Notes under the pieces: generated by a model
What the model saw: the letters and a program-made list of their open reading frames with translations, nothing else
Told to the model about the DNA's origin: nothing
Databases searched by the model: none
Shown here: positions 17,028-25,160 of the stretch, in pieces
Layout of the letters: every line of letters begins with the position of its first letter
Numbering within the stretch: the stretch's first letter is position 1
Program-made: the position numbers and the translations under genes
Assembly (NCBI RefSeq): GCF_016908565.1
Contig: NZ_JAFBED010000010.1
Coordinates: 1-64,000 of the forward strand
Reading direction: 5' to 3'
Length of the DNA: 64,000 bases
Origin: Sutcliffiella tianshenii
GTDB lineage: Bacteria; Bacillota; Bacilli; Bacillales; Bacillaceae_I

Positions 17028-17429
17028 TTAATCTTTTCTAAATGAAAAAGGATTTTTGGCACCTTGTGATGGCGAACTTCCTTTTGACGAGCTTGGGATA
17101 AACTGCTGAATCAGCTGTTGGATATTACCTATTGCAGAATTTACGTTGGTTAGATGATATTGCATCTGATTCATATCCATCTTCTTTAATGATTGTAGTA
17201 ACTGAGGAATAACATCTGATTTTGACTCCTTTGAACTCTTCTCCTCTTCCTGAAGATTGGGATCCCTGAAGCTTTTCCAGCTTTCATCCTCCTCCCCAAG
17301 CAAATACCATTCTTCAAAGAGCTCCTGCCAGGTTTTTTTGTTGCTTTTCACTTCCTGAGCAAGTTTAGGATGCCTTTTGACAAAAGCTTTGAACTTTTCA
17401 ATACTTGGGTGCTTTTCCTTCGTTGCCAT
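17028..17429 (-). CDS. ylbD: Putative spore coat protein YlbD
   Basis: A 133-residue protein with the YlbD N terminus (HPSIEKFKAFVKRHPKLAQE, KTWQELFEEWYLLGEED) and a serine-rich C end. Relatives are annotated as spore coat proteins. It is the first gene of the ylbD-ylbE pair. Confidence 0.88.
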   Translation of the reverse strand: MATKEKHPSIEKFKAFVKRHPKLAQEVKSNKKTWQELFEEWYLLGEEDESWKSFRDPNLQEEEKSSKESKSDVIPQLLQSLKKMDMNQMQYHLTNVNSAIGNIQQLIQQFIPSSSKGSSPSQGAKNPFSFRKD

Positions 17430-17563
17430 TCTCTCACCTCTCTCCTCTATATGCCTAGTGTATTTTATTGAATAAAAAGAAAAAGCGTTCGCCTATTTTT
17501 CTTTTCTTTACATGCCGATAATTGGTAAGATAAGGGGAGACTGCTTAGAAAAGAGGAACAGAT

Positions 17564-18049
17564 ATGGACTTAGCACAGCAATGGAGTGAATTTTTGATAG
17601 AGGCTACAGAAGAGGAACGAGAGGTTGCCTCTTTATATCTTGAAAGCTTAAAGCGAATACAATCTGGAAAAAACGGTACTCACATCGGTGCACTCATGGG
17701 CATCAAAAGTGAGTTTCAAGAGCCTGATACATTGACGATGACCATCCCAAATACGGCGATCCTCCAGAATTCATTGGACATATTGCATGGCGGCCTGACA
17801 GCCACCCTGCTTGATTCTGCAATGGGTACATTGGCCTTCAAGTTGATACCTGAAGATAAAGCAGCTGTCACGACAGAGATGAAAATCAACTATGTTGCCA
17901 AGGGTGTAGGAAATGAGTTTACCTGTGTGGCAAATGTAATACATAAAGGCTCTAAACTTCTTGTCATGGAAGGCAAAGTGTTCAGGGACGACCAAACATT
18001 GATCGCCCACGCAACGGGAAGCTTTTTTATCATCCCTAAAAGGGTATAA
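17564..18049 (+). CDS. PaaI-family hotdog thioesterase
   Basis: A 161-residue hotdog-fold protein. The family signature is LHGGLTATLLDSAMGTLAF (about 72-90): HGG with the helix carrying the catalytic aspartate. Acyl-CoA hydrolysis is expected; the substrate is unknown. A small membrane-anchored gene follows 13 bases later. Confidence 0.86.
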   Translation: MDLAQQWSEFLIEATEEEREVASLYLESLKRIQSGKNGTHIGALMGIKSEFQEPDTLTMTIPNTAILQNSLDILHGGLTATLLDSAMGTLAFKLIPEDKAAVTTEMKINYVAKGVGNEFTCVANVIHKGSKLLVMEGKVFRDDQTLIAHATGSFFIIPKRV

Positions 18050-18062
18050 CGAGGTTGTTATT

Positions 18063-18416
18063 ATGGTAACTGCAATCGTCATTCCTATATTGATCCTATA
18101 TTTTTATTGGGTGACTAAAAAAGAGAAAGCCAAGCAGCGACAAAATTGGGAGATGCTCGATCAGGTAAGGCTGGAAGCGAGGATATATGGTACTATCACT
18201 TATTTGCATACTGAAAAAAAGCGCTATTACCATGAATTGTACATGATGGTGACCACCATCCGGATGCAATCTGGGGACAGGACTATTACTGCTGTGTATC
18301 GTCAGCCTTTTAAGCAAGGCTGGAAAGAATTTAATCTTCACCCTGGCAGCATTGTCACACTGGAAGGACAATGGGAAAAAGACACATTTATTGCAGGAAT
18401 CATAAAAAAAAGCTGA
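18063..18416 (+). CDS. Uncharacterised single-span membrane protein
   Basis: A 117-residue protein with an N-terminal membrane segment (VTAIVIPILILYFYWVT) followed by a basic soluble domain ending NLHPGSIVTLEGQWEKDTF, which has an OB-like or NfeD-like feel. It is probably co-transcribed with the preceding thioesterase. No family recognised. Confidence 0.68.
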   Translation: MVTAIVIPILILYFYWVTKKEKAKQRQNWEMLDQVRLEARIYGTITYLHTEKKRYYHELYMMVTTIRMQSGDRTITAVYRQPFKQGWKEFNLHPGSIVTLEGQWEKDTFIAGIIKKS

Positions 18417-18447
18417 ACATCGCGAGTCCCCGCGATGTTCAGCTTTT
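18404..18447. terminator. Bidirectional terminator before ylbC
   Basis: A stem of about 18 bp (AAAAAGCTGAACATCGCG and complement) with A and T flanks, between convergent genes. Confidence 0.9.
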
Positions 18448-18448
18448 T

Positions 18449-19504
18449 TCACCAAGTTTCAATGAAATTCTGGGTGTAATATTTTTCATTCACCCCGACT
18501 CCCAGGTGGGTGAAACGTTCATTGAGCAGGGTCTTCCGGTGACCTTCACTATTGAGCCAACCTTCCACGGCAGCTATCCCATCCACATACTGGGCTGCTA
18601 TATTTTCTCCTGCATATTGAAACGGGACATCCCCCGCTGTCAATCTGTCTGAAAGACTTCCAGCCGTTGGAGAAGTGTGGGAAAAATAATCCGACTCATT
18701 CATATCTTTACTGTGCATAAAAGCAACATCAGCAGTTTCTTCGTGCCACTGCACAGGCGCCAGTTCAAATCGGTTTCTTATCATATTGGTAAAATCGATG
18801 ATCTGTTGTTCTGCCCCAGCCTCCACTGCTGCCCATTCTTCAGGGGAAAGCTCCTTCGGGTCTAGCAATGGACCTTTATAAACAAGCTCATATGGACGTT
18901 GCTTGATCAGTGTCTCAGCATTCAAATACCGGACACTGGAGAGCGTCTTATCAAAACTGTCAAAGTATAGTTGTGCATACACATCTCCCAAAAGGACCAA
19001 TGGACGGGTCTGAAGCTCTTCTTCTTTCATTTCGAAGCGATAGGATCCCTCTTCGTATAAAACAGTGACTGAATCTGCAAAGGACCATTCCTTATTGAGG
19101 GAATCATAAGATGTGCCGATCTGGAAGGGATTGTTGTTACTTGCCTCCCCTGTGCTGAAAGCAGTTACCACTTTTCCATCCTCCACTCCGAATTGGACAT
19201 ATTCTGCAGGATGATCATGGTAGATATACCATACATAGTCATAGGCGGATAAATCTTTTCTTTTTGGTTCTCCGTATGTATCCAGCAGCTCACTAACGGA
19301 TTTACCGATAAAAGATGCAACCCCTTCCGCAGTGTCTGAAGATTGGATCTTGGGCTGGATGACCGCCTGCTCTTCCACATTATTTGATTCACCCATCTCT
19401 GTATGAGGCTGATTGCCCAATAATCCTTCTAGCTGCTGAGGTTCAACATTGACAAAGAGATAAAGGCAGAAAGCTACGAACAATAGTATGAATAGTCCCC
19501 TCAT
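18449..19504 (-). CDS. ylbC: CAP-domain extracellular protein YlbC
   Basis: A 351-residue secreted or membrane-anchored protein: N-terminal hydrophobic segment (LFILLFVAFCLYLFVNV), a CAP-associated N-terminal domain (IGKSVSELLDTYGEPKRKDL onward, about 70-210), then a CAP/SCP domain (FTNMIRNRFELAPVQWHEE; SDYFSHTSPTAGSLSDRL; ENIAAQY). ATG 19504 is used; AGGAGG is 13 bases upstream, slightly far, but no other start fits and the length matches B. subtilis YlbC. Function unknown. Confidence 0.88.
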   Translation of the reverse strand: MRGLFILLFVAFCLYLFVNVEPQQLEGLLGNQPHTEMGESNNVEEQAVIQPKIQSSDTAEGVASFIGKSVSELLDTYGEPKRKDLSAYDYVWYIYHDHPAEYVQFGVEDGKVVTAFSTGEASNNNPFQIGTSYDSLNKEWSFADSVTVLYEEGSYRFEMKEEELQTRPLVLLGDVYAQLYFDSFDKTLSSVRYLNAETLIKQRPYELVYKGPLLDPKELSPEEWAAVEAGAEQQIIDFTNMIRNRFELAPVQWHEETADVAFMHSKDMNESDYFSHTSPTAGSLSDRLTAGDVPFQYAGENIAAQYVDGIAAVEGWLNSEGHRKTLLNERFTHLGVGVNEKYYTQNFIETW

Positions 19505-19687
19505 TTTCCGGTCGATACCTCCTTTTCTATTAATATATTTGATAGAGTTCCCATACATTCTACTTATGTATCTTAAAAGGTAGAGTTTTTATCTTTATCC
19601 CTTTTATACCCAACTTCGGAAGAATGAATACGTTTTTTTCCATATTCACATCTATTATAGAAGATTTGCAAGTGGGATGACAAAATT

Positions 19688-19722
19688 AAAGACTGCAGCC
19701 TTTTATCATAGCTGCAGTCTTT
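19688..19722 (-). terminator. Terminator of ylbB
   Basis: A 12-bp stem AAAGACTGCAGC and complement with an 11-base loop. Confidence 0.85.
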
Positions 19723-19724
19723 TC

Positions 19725-20138
19725 TTAACGTTCCGAAATATCGCTTAAGGCATCTCCTGCACTGTCATCAGACAATTGGTTGATAGCAAGATCCCCTAGT
19801 GCAAGGATTCCGATCAACTGCCCATGCTCTACCACCGGAAGCCTTCTCACTTGATGCTGGGCCATAAGGTGGGCAGCTTCTTCGACAGATGCTTCTGGAG
19901 TGATGGTTACAAGATGATCGCTCATCACATTTGTGACAGGATTGGAGCCGGCATGCTTTTCAGCTATTCCTCTAACGACAAGATCCCTGTCTGTTATCAT
20001 TCCTATCAGCTGATCATTCTCCACAATGGGTATTGCTCCCACATTCAAATCTTTCATTTTTGTAGCAACTTCATACACATTGTCCAGTGGTGTGCATACA
20101 TCTACATTAGTTGTCATCACTTCTCTTACCGTTTTCAT
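19725..20138 (-). CDS. ylbB: CBS-domain protein YlbB
   Basis: A 137-residue protein made of two CBS motifs (MTTNVDVCTPLDNVYEVATK; VMSDHLVTITPEASVEEAAH), each ending in a GxxTDRDL or GILALGDL turn. CBS pairs bind adenine nucleotides; the role of YlbB is unknown. Confidence 0.9.
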   Translation of the reverse strand: MKTVREVMTTNVDVCTPLDNVYEVATKMKDLNVGAIPIVENDQLIGMITDRDLVVRGIAEKHAGSNPVTNVMSDHLVTITPEASVEEAAHLMAQHQVRRLPVVEHGQLIGILALGDLAINQLSDDSAGDALSDISER

Positions 20139-20290
20139 AATGTCACCTCGTATTTTTCATTAAATTGGATAGGATACATAGTAGAGGAAGATTAGGACCT
20201 TTTGCCTCACAGATAGTTTGACCATTTTCTACAAAATCATGACTTTTTCTAAAAAAGTGCGACGAAAAGGCGAGTTCGCCTATTCCTTTA

Positions 20291-20319
20291 TTGAAAGTTA
20301 TCCTTATTCGTACTATTAT
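20291..20319 (+). promoter_or_regulatory. Sigma-A promoter for the yugN-like gene
   Basis: TTGAAA and TATTAT with a 17-base spacer, 50 bases upstream of the start codon. Confidence 0.75.
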
Positions 20320-20368
20320 TAACAAGGAGCGTACTTTTTTGGTAAGGATTGAAAGGGAGTGTACATAC

Positions 20369-20725
20369 ATGAGAATTGAAAACACTGGAATTGAAAATGA
20401 AGTTGTAGAACTATCCCGTTTAACGGATATCATGGAAGACTTAGGTTTCGTACTTGCTGGACAATGGGATTACGAACGCGTGACCTTTGACCGTAAATTT
20501 GAAAATAAAGGGGACGTATATTATTTGCGTGTCCAAGGCTTTGCCGTAGAGGGAGATATTGGTGGATCTCACGCAATGATCAAGCTAATGACCCCACTTC
20601 TAGGCAAGCATTACTATCCGCATGGCGTTGAATATGGAGAAGGCGAGACTTTTCCTGCAAATGTTGTATCCACATCCAAATCTCTACTTGTTCAATCAAA
20701 AGAAAGAATGGATGAAATGAAATAA
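20369..20725 (+). CDS. YugN-like family protein
   Basis: A 118-residue protein of the YugN family (MRIENTGIENEVVELSRLTD; YYPHGVEYGEGETFP). Function unknown. The frame continues 26 codons upstream, but AAAGGGAG precedes the ATG at 20369 and the promoter overlaps the upstream part. Confidence 0.85.
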   Translation: MRIENTGIENEVVELSRLTDIMEDLGFVLAGQWDYERVTFDRKFENKGDVYYLRVQGFAVEGDIGGSHAMIKLMTPLLGKHYYPHGVEYGEGETFPANVVSTSKSLLVQSKERMDEMK

Positions 20726-20735
20726 TTGAAAGAGA

Positions 20736-20780
20736 GGGTGAATCAGTCTGTGCATGTCACGGTGATTCGCCCTTTTTTTT
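20736..20780 (+). terminator. Terminator of the yugN-like gene
   Basis: Stem GGGTGAATCA/TGATTCGCCC followed by eight Ts; it overlaps the stop codon of the convergent Asp23-like gene. Confidence 0.85.
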
Positions 20781-21117
20781 AGCTTCTATATACTCCCCCT
20801 ACATGTACTCTGACCGCTTTAACCTTATATCCTGTCATGACCTCGATCTCATGCTTGATATGCTTTTGCAACCTGAGGCATGCATCCGGGATGGAAGTGT
20901 CATATGCCACCGCGATGAATATATCCAATGTCACCATTCCCTCCTTATCCAACTGAATGATAACCGATTGCCTCTGTTCTTGTTGCAATAAGGAATATAC
21001 TTTTGTGAGGAGCCGTGGGGAAATCTGTTTGATGCCTTGGATATCAGAAACACATATGGAAGTGATCGTTTGCAGCAGTAATGTACTTACCTCAATCTGC
21101 CTTTTTTTCGTTTCCAT
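20779..21117 (-). CDS. Asp23/Gls24 family protein
   Basis: A 112-residue protein of the Asp23/Gls24 family, linked to the cell envelope or alkaline stress. The family ending is seen as EVMTGYKVKAVRVHVGGV. The first part (LLLQTITSICVSDIQGIKQI) also fits. It is a single gene, convergent with the yugN-like gene. Confidence 0.8.
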   Translation of the reverse strand: METKKRQIEVSTLLLQTITSICVSDIQGIKQISPRLLTKVYSLLQQEQRQSVIIQLDKEGMVTLDIFIAVAYDTSIPDACLRLQKHIKHEIEVMTGYKVKAVRVHVGGVYRS

Positions 21118-21327
21118 AAAAGCCTCCTTATTTTTGACTTCACAAAAAATGATTTTGATATAGGGAATGCCATCTCCTCTGCGATAGCTTTATATTTCCC
21201 TTAAGCCTGCAACGATTATCAAATTTTCTCTTCCTATGCATATTTATTTTTCTACATACTATTATTTCAGTAAAATCCATACTATAATCTATATTAGAGA
21301 AGTATGTGTTTAGAAAGGAGTCATCCA

Positions 21328-22386
21328 TTGTCCTCTTTGTTTACGAAAAAAACGCTATTCATTTTTATTATCATTGCCGCAATATGTGTGGTAGGTTACT
21401 TCATATTACCGGTATCCATACCGATCATACTGGCACTTGTTACTGCATTTTTTTTAGAGCCACTCGTGAAACTGCTGCAACACCGTGTTAATTTAAAAAG
21501 GAATCTTTCCGTGCTGATTGTATTTTTCCTTTTTATGGCTTCCATTGGTGCAATCGGCTATTTTATCACTACAAAGGTGATTACTGAAGCAATCAACCTT
21601 GTTGAAAATGCTCCTTCCTACATAAATGAAGTGAATAAAGTATGGCGGGAATTTCAAGCAGATCTACATAATGCATCTGAAGACCTGCCGCCTGAAGTTG
21701 TGGATGCAATTAGTGAACAGGTGGAATCGTTCCTATATGACCTTAGGATATTTTTGACGGACTTCCTGAACATCCAAAATATAAGCAGCCTCTTTACGGA
21801 TATACCAAACTATCTCGTCAGTTTTCTTGTTTATCTAATCGCCCTATTCCTATTCCTGATGGATATGCCGCGACTCAAGATAGGATTCTATTCCCATTTG
21901 AAGGAGTCTACTGCCAATAAGGTCAAATTTATGACCTCTAGACTATCCTATGTTGTATTTGGCTTCTTTAAAGCCCAGTTTTTAGTCAGTGTCATCATTT
22001 TTTTCGTTTCATTGGTGGGACTATGGTTCATTGCACCGGAAACGGCATTGATCATGTCACTGGTCATCTGGCTCATTGACTTCATCCCGATCATCGGTTC
22101 AATTGTCATACTCGGTCCATGGGCGCTTTTCCATCTGATAACCGGTGATATCAGTCTTGGTACACAACTTACGGTCCTGGCCATCATCCTTTTAATTATC
22201 AGAAGGACAGTAGAGCCAAAAGTAATGGGAACTCATATTGGATTGTCCCCTCTTGCAACATTGATCGCAATGTATCTGGGATTGAAACTTCTCGGGATCC
22301 TCGGTTTTATTGTAGGACCCCTGATCTTGATCGCATTCAATTCCGCTCGTGAAGCTGGAATCATTAAAACAAACTTTAAAATCTGA
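21328..22386 (+). CDS. AI-2E family transporter, YtvI-like sporulation membrane protein
   Basis: A 352-residue polytopic membrane protein with about seven hydrophobic segments and the family blocks PISIPIILALVTAFFLEPLV-like (VSIPIILALVTAFFLEPLV), IWLIDFIPIIGS and GLKLLGILGFIVGPL. Best guess is the YtvI sporulation branch. The likely start is TTG 21328, eight bases after AAAGGAG; an ATG at 21304 has no site. It ends in a bidirectional terminator. Confidence 0.8.
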   Translation: MSSLFTKKTLFIFIIIAAICVVGYFILPVSIPIILALVTAFFLEPLVKLLQHRVNLKRNLSVLIVFFLFMASIGAIGYFITTKVITEAINLVENAPSYINEVNKVWREFQADLHNASEDLPPEVVDAISEQVESFLYDLRIFLTDFLNIQNISSLFTDIPNYLVSFLVYLIALFLFLMDMPRLKIGFYSHLKESTANKVKFMTSRLSYVVFGFFKAQFLVSVIIFFVSLVGLWFIAPETALIMSLVIWLIDFIPIIGSIVILGPWALFHLITGDISLGTQLTVLAIILLIIRRTVEPKVMGTHIGLSPLATLIAMYLGLKLLGILGFIVGPLILIAFNSAREAGIIKTNFKI

Positions 22387-22394
22387 CATATCAC

Positions 22395-22430
22395 AAAAAA
22401 GGTGCCCGGAATATAATCCGGGCACCTTTA
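22395..22430. terminator. Bidirectional terminator between ytvI-like and ctaM-like genes
   Basis: Stem AAAGGTGCCCGGA/TCCGGGCACCTTT with a short AT loop. Confidence 0.9.
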
Positions 22431-22460
22431 TTAGGTGTGTTGCATTGATCGTCAACTACA

Positions 22461-22928
22461 TCATAATCCCAAAATAGCTTTAAATACTGAGGTCGTTTCC
22501 CCGCCCTGGTAGATGACATATAAAAGCAGATAGACAGCTACCCCTGTGATGCCTGTACAAAACCAGATTATACTTGTAATCGGTCCAAGCTTCCTGTGCT
22601 TGGAAAGGTTGTTTTTGTATCCTGACCATAATGTGATGATTCCCATCACAGCCCCTATCGTTGCCAGTGTAATATGGAACAGCAAGAACAAGGTATAATA
22701 AATCTTTACGCTATCTGGTCCGCCAAAGCTCGTATTTCCCACAAATATCGTTCTTGACGCATAAATGATAAAAAAGATGATCGCAAAAACCGCAGCAAGA
22801 AGCATGGTTTTCTTATGTGCCTCAATATTTCTCTTACTGATTAAATACCAACCGATACCGACAAAAATAGCACTCAGTACAATAAAGAAAGTACTGATGG
22901 TTGGTAGAATTGGAATCGAATAATCCAT
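22461..22928 (-). CDS. DUF420 membrane protein, CtaM/YozB type
   Basis: A 155-residue protein with four to five membrane spans and conserved histidines (AHKKTMLLAA; FHITLATIG; KHRKLG). DUF420 proteins include CtaM of Staphylococcus aureus, needed for aa3-type oxidase maturation, and B. subtilis YozB. Its place right after ctaG at the end of the oxidase cluster supports an oxidase-assembly role, though transcription may be separate because ctaG has its own terminator upstream. Confidence 0.82.
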   Translation of the reverse strand: MDYSIPILPTISTFFIVLSAIFVGIGWYLISKRNIEAHKKTMLLAAVFAIIFFIIYASRTIFVGNTSFGGPDSVKIYYTLFLLFHITLATIGAVMGIITLWSGYKNNLSKHRKLGPITSIIWFCTGITGVAVYLLLYVIYQGGETTSVFKAILGL

Positions 22929-23046
22929 GTATTTCTCCTCTCACACTTATGCTCTACTCAAGACTATTTTAGTGAACTCCCCTAAATCTTGCAAGACGAA
23001 TGTAGAACGTTCATGATATTGTAAAATTCTCTTACTCAATAGAAAA

Positions 23047-23070
23047 ACAGCAACATATCAAGGTTGCTGT
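23047..23070 (-). terminator. Terminator of the ctaCDEFG operon
   Basis: Minus-strand stem ACAGCAAC/GTTGCTGT with an 8-base loop and TTTTTC tail, 13 bases after ctaG. Confidence 0.8.
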
Positions 23071-23082
23071 CAAAGCTTTTTA

Positions 23083-23991
23083 TCACTCCACTACTTTTGG
23101 ATTCATTGACTGGGATAATTCCAACTCTTCCTTTTCTCTTTCACGGCGCGCCCATTGGAAGAACACATATGCCAAGATGCTGCCGTACATGATCTCTTGA
23201 ATGATCTTCATGATGACTCCGCCTAGCTTTTGATCTTCAAGAAGAGGAAGGGCATTGAAAAGTTCCGGTCCACCCAAATCCAAACCTGCCAACGTTCCTG
23301 CAGGCACACACAGTTCAAGTGCTGCCAGCCACGCTGTCATTTCCGAATATGTGGCATATAGCGGTTGATCGGCAAAAATGATCAGTGCACATGCTGGTGT
23401 CAATAGTATGCCATCTCCCATGATGTAGCCAATTTTCACAATCCCAGATAGCCTCTGTTCTTCGGGGAGAGGATTTACAAGCGGCCACCACATGATGAAT
23501 GCAGCTACGAACATCACTGCTGTATAAGTCGTATGCAAGGTCATATCCACTTTCACAATATCAAAAATAACCGGGATGTGGTAGATCGAGAATATGGCAT
23601 TAAATACGATCAGTGCAATCAGTGGTTTGGTGAAGAATCTGAATACAGGCTTGACTACTGGCAGGTTGATCGCTTTACGCAGAAGCCATGCAGGCATTCC
23701 CATCAATAATAGCGGTGGAAGCACCAGGTAGAGTACTGCCATCTGCGTCATATGGGCACTTAACATCAAGTGGCTCAGAAGATCGACAGGTGAACCTTTG
23801 ACAAGATAGAACATAATCAGACTGACAATAAAGAAGGTTCTTTGCTTATTTGTAATCGCTTCTGAATCCTTAAAATGCTTCCGTCCACTTCCAGTTATAT
23901 AAATATACAAAGCAATGATTGCAATGGTCGTGATAAGTAAGTATGGGCTCCAGAGCGCCTGAAAGCCAAACATATCCAAGTTGCCAAACAT
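23083..23991 (-). CDS. ctaG: Cytochrome c oxidase assembly factor CtaG
   Basis: A 302-residue protein with seven membrane spans of the caa3-type CtaG family (HLMLSAHMTQMAVLYLVLPP; HLHTTYTAV-like HTTYTAVMFVAAFIMWWPL). In B. subtilis CtaG is needed for active caa3 oxidase, probably for copper insertion. The frame reaches 24042, but ATG 23991 after GAGGTGAC gives the family length. Confidence 0.92.
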   Translation of the reverse strand: MFGNLDMFGFQALWSPYLLITTIAIIALYIYITGSGRKHFKDSEAITNKQRTFFIVSLIMFYLVKGSPVDLLSHLMLSAHMTQMAVLYLVLPPLLLMGMPAWLLRKAINLPVVKPVFRFFTKPLIALIVFNAIFSIYHIPVIFDIVKVDMTLHTTYTAVMFVAAFIMWWPLVNPLPEEQRLSGIVKIGYIMGDGILLTPACALIIFADQPLYATYSEMTAWLAALELCVPAGTLAGLDLGGPELFNALPLLEDQKLGGVIMKIIQEIMYGSILAYVFFQWARREREKEELELSQSMNPKVVE

Positions 23992-24168
23992 GAAAGAAGT
24001 CACCTCAATTTTAATGGTGCCACAATGGACACTTATTTCCATACGACCATTATACTACACCCCCCTTCCCCCTTCAATGTGGTGCAGTGCCGAGTATGCG
24101 TGTGTCAGGGCAATTGTCATGAATTGGACATACGGTGACGCCATTGCAGTTGAGTAACAAAAATATAA

Positions 24169-24202
24169 AAAGCGGAGTACCAGATAACTGGTCTCCGCTT
24201 TT
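24169..24202 (-). terminator. Terminator after ctaF
   Basis: Stem AGCGGAG.ACCAG/CTGGT.CTCCGCT with flanking A and T runs. It separates ctaF from ctaG, which may be read through or have its own promoter. Confidence 0.8.
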
Positions 24203-24206
24203 CTTT

Positions 24207-24536
24207 TTACCACCAAATGATTGTCGTAAACGCTAAGATTGTGATCAATCCAACAGCTAATCCAGAGAATAGGAACAATGAAGGCACTTCGTGACCTTTA
24301 TGGTTCATATGCATGAAATAGTAAAGTTGGAAAATGCATTGTACCACAGCCATCAAGATGATTACTGGTACAATGAACAATTTAGACATTTCCGCTCCAA
24401 CTGCCAAAAATGCAAGAAGCGTAAGGAAGATCATCAAAACAAATGACACTACCTGATACTTCATCTCTTCTTTGCTCTTTTTACGACGATATGCTAAATC
24501 TACTTTTGGATTTCCTGTATTAGTTTGATTTGCCAT
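24207..24536 (-). CDS. ctaF: Cytochrome c oxidase subunit IV (CtaF)
   Basis: A 109-residue small oxidase subunit with three membrane spans (YQVVSFVLMIFLTLLAFLAV; LFIVPVIILMAVVQCIFQLY; LFLFSGLAVGLITILAF) and the YYFMHMNHKGHEVP loop. It follows ctaE by six bases. Confidence 0.94.
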   Translation of the reverse strand: MANQTNTGNPKVDLAYRRKKSKEEMKYQVVSFVLMIFLTLLAFLAVGAEMSKLFIVPVIILMAVVQCIFQLYYFMHMNHKGHEVPSLFLFSGLAVGLITILAFTTIIWW

Positions 24537-24542
24537 ATGTCA

Positions 24543-25160
24543 TCACACCATTCCCATTAAGTATACTACAGTAAAGATGAACAACCATACAACGTCGATA
24601 AAGTGCCAGTATAAAGATGCTACATAGAACTTAGGAGCATTGTACAGGTCAAGGCCACGTTTCATGTTACGGATCAACAATGTACCGATCCATAAAAGAC
24701 CGAAGAATACGTGGGCACCGTGAGTACCTACTAATGTATAGAACGCAGAACCGAATGCACTGCTAGTAAATGTGTGTCCCAAATGAACGTAGTGGTTGAA
24801 CTCGTAGATTTCAAGGATTAGGAACGCTAATCCAAGTAACCACGTGATACCCATCCACAATTGCATTTTCTTGAAATCGAAGTTCTTCATGTGATACATA
24901 GCGTACACACTTGTCAATGAACTTGTCAAAAGAATCATGGTTGCCGCAAATACTAGTGGTAAGTCAAATAGTTCTTGAGTTGTTTTACCGCCAGCAGTTG
25001 AATCATTCAATGCAAGATATGTTGCAAACAATGAAGCGAAAAGTACTGTTTCTCCACCAAGGAAGAGCCAGAAGCCTAAAAATTTGTTCTTGCCTTCAAG
25101 GGTCGCTTTTTCAGGCGATGCAGGAAAAGTTTCTGCAGTTAATTTTTCTTCTGTATGCAT
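24543..25160 (-). CDS. ctaE: Cytochrome c oxidase subunit III (CtaE)
   Basis: A 205-residue, five-span subunit III (FLGFWLFLGGETVLFASLFA; HVFFGLLWIGTLLI; YWHFIDVVWLFIFTVVYL). Its ATG overlaps the ctaD stop by one base (TAATG), indicating translational coupling. Confidence 0.96.
   Translation of the reverse strand: MHTEEKLTAETFPASPEKATLEGKNKFLGFWLFLGGETVLFASLFATYLALNDSTAGGKTTQELFDLPLVFAATMILLTSSLTSVYAMYHMKNFDFKKMQLWMGITWLLGLAFLILEIYEFNHYVHLGHTFTSSAFGSAFYTLVGTHGAHVFFGLLWIGTLLIRNMKRGLDLYNAPKFYVASLYWHFIDVVWLFIFTVVYLMGMV

Noticed and set aside
24177-24205. Attenuator separating ctaF and ctaG
   Set aside because: The hairpin is a normal terminator with T run; there is no leader ORF or alternative pairing visible, so it is listed only as a terminator.
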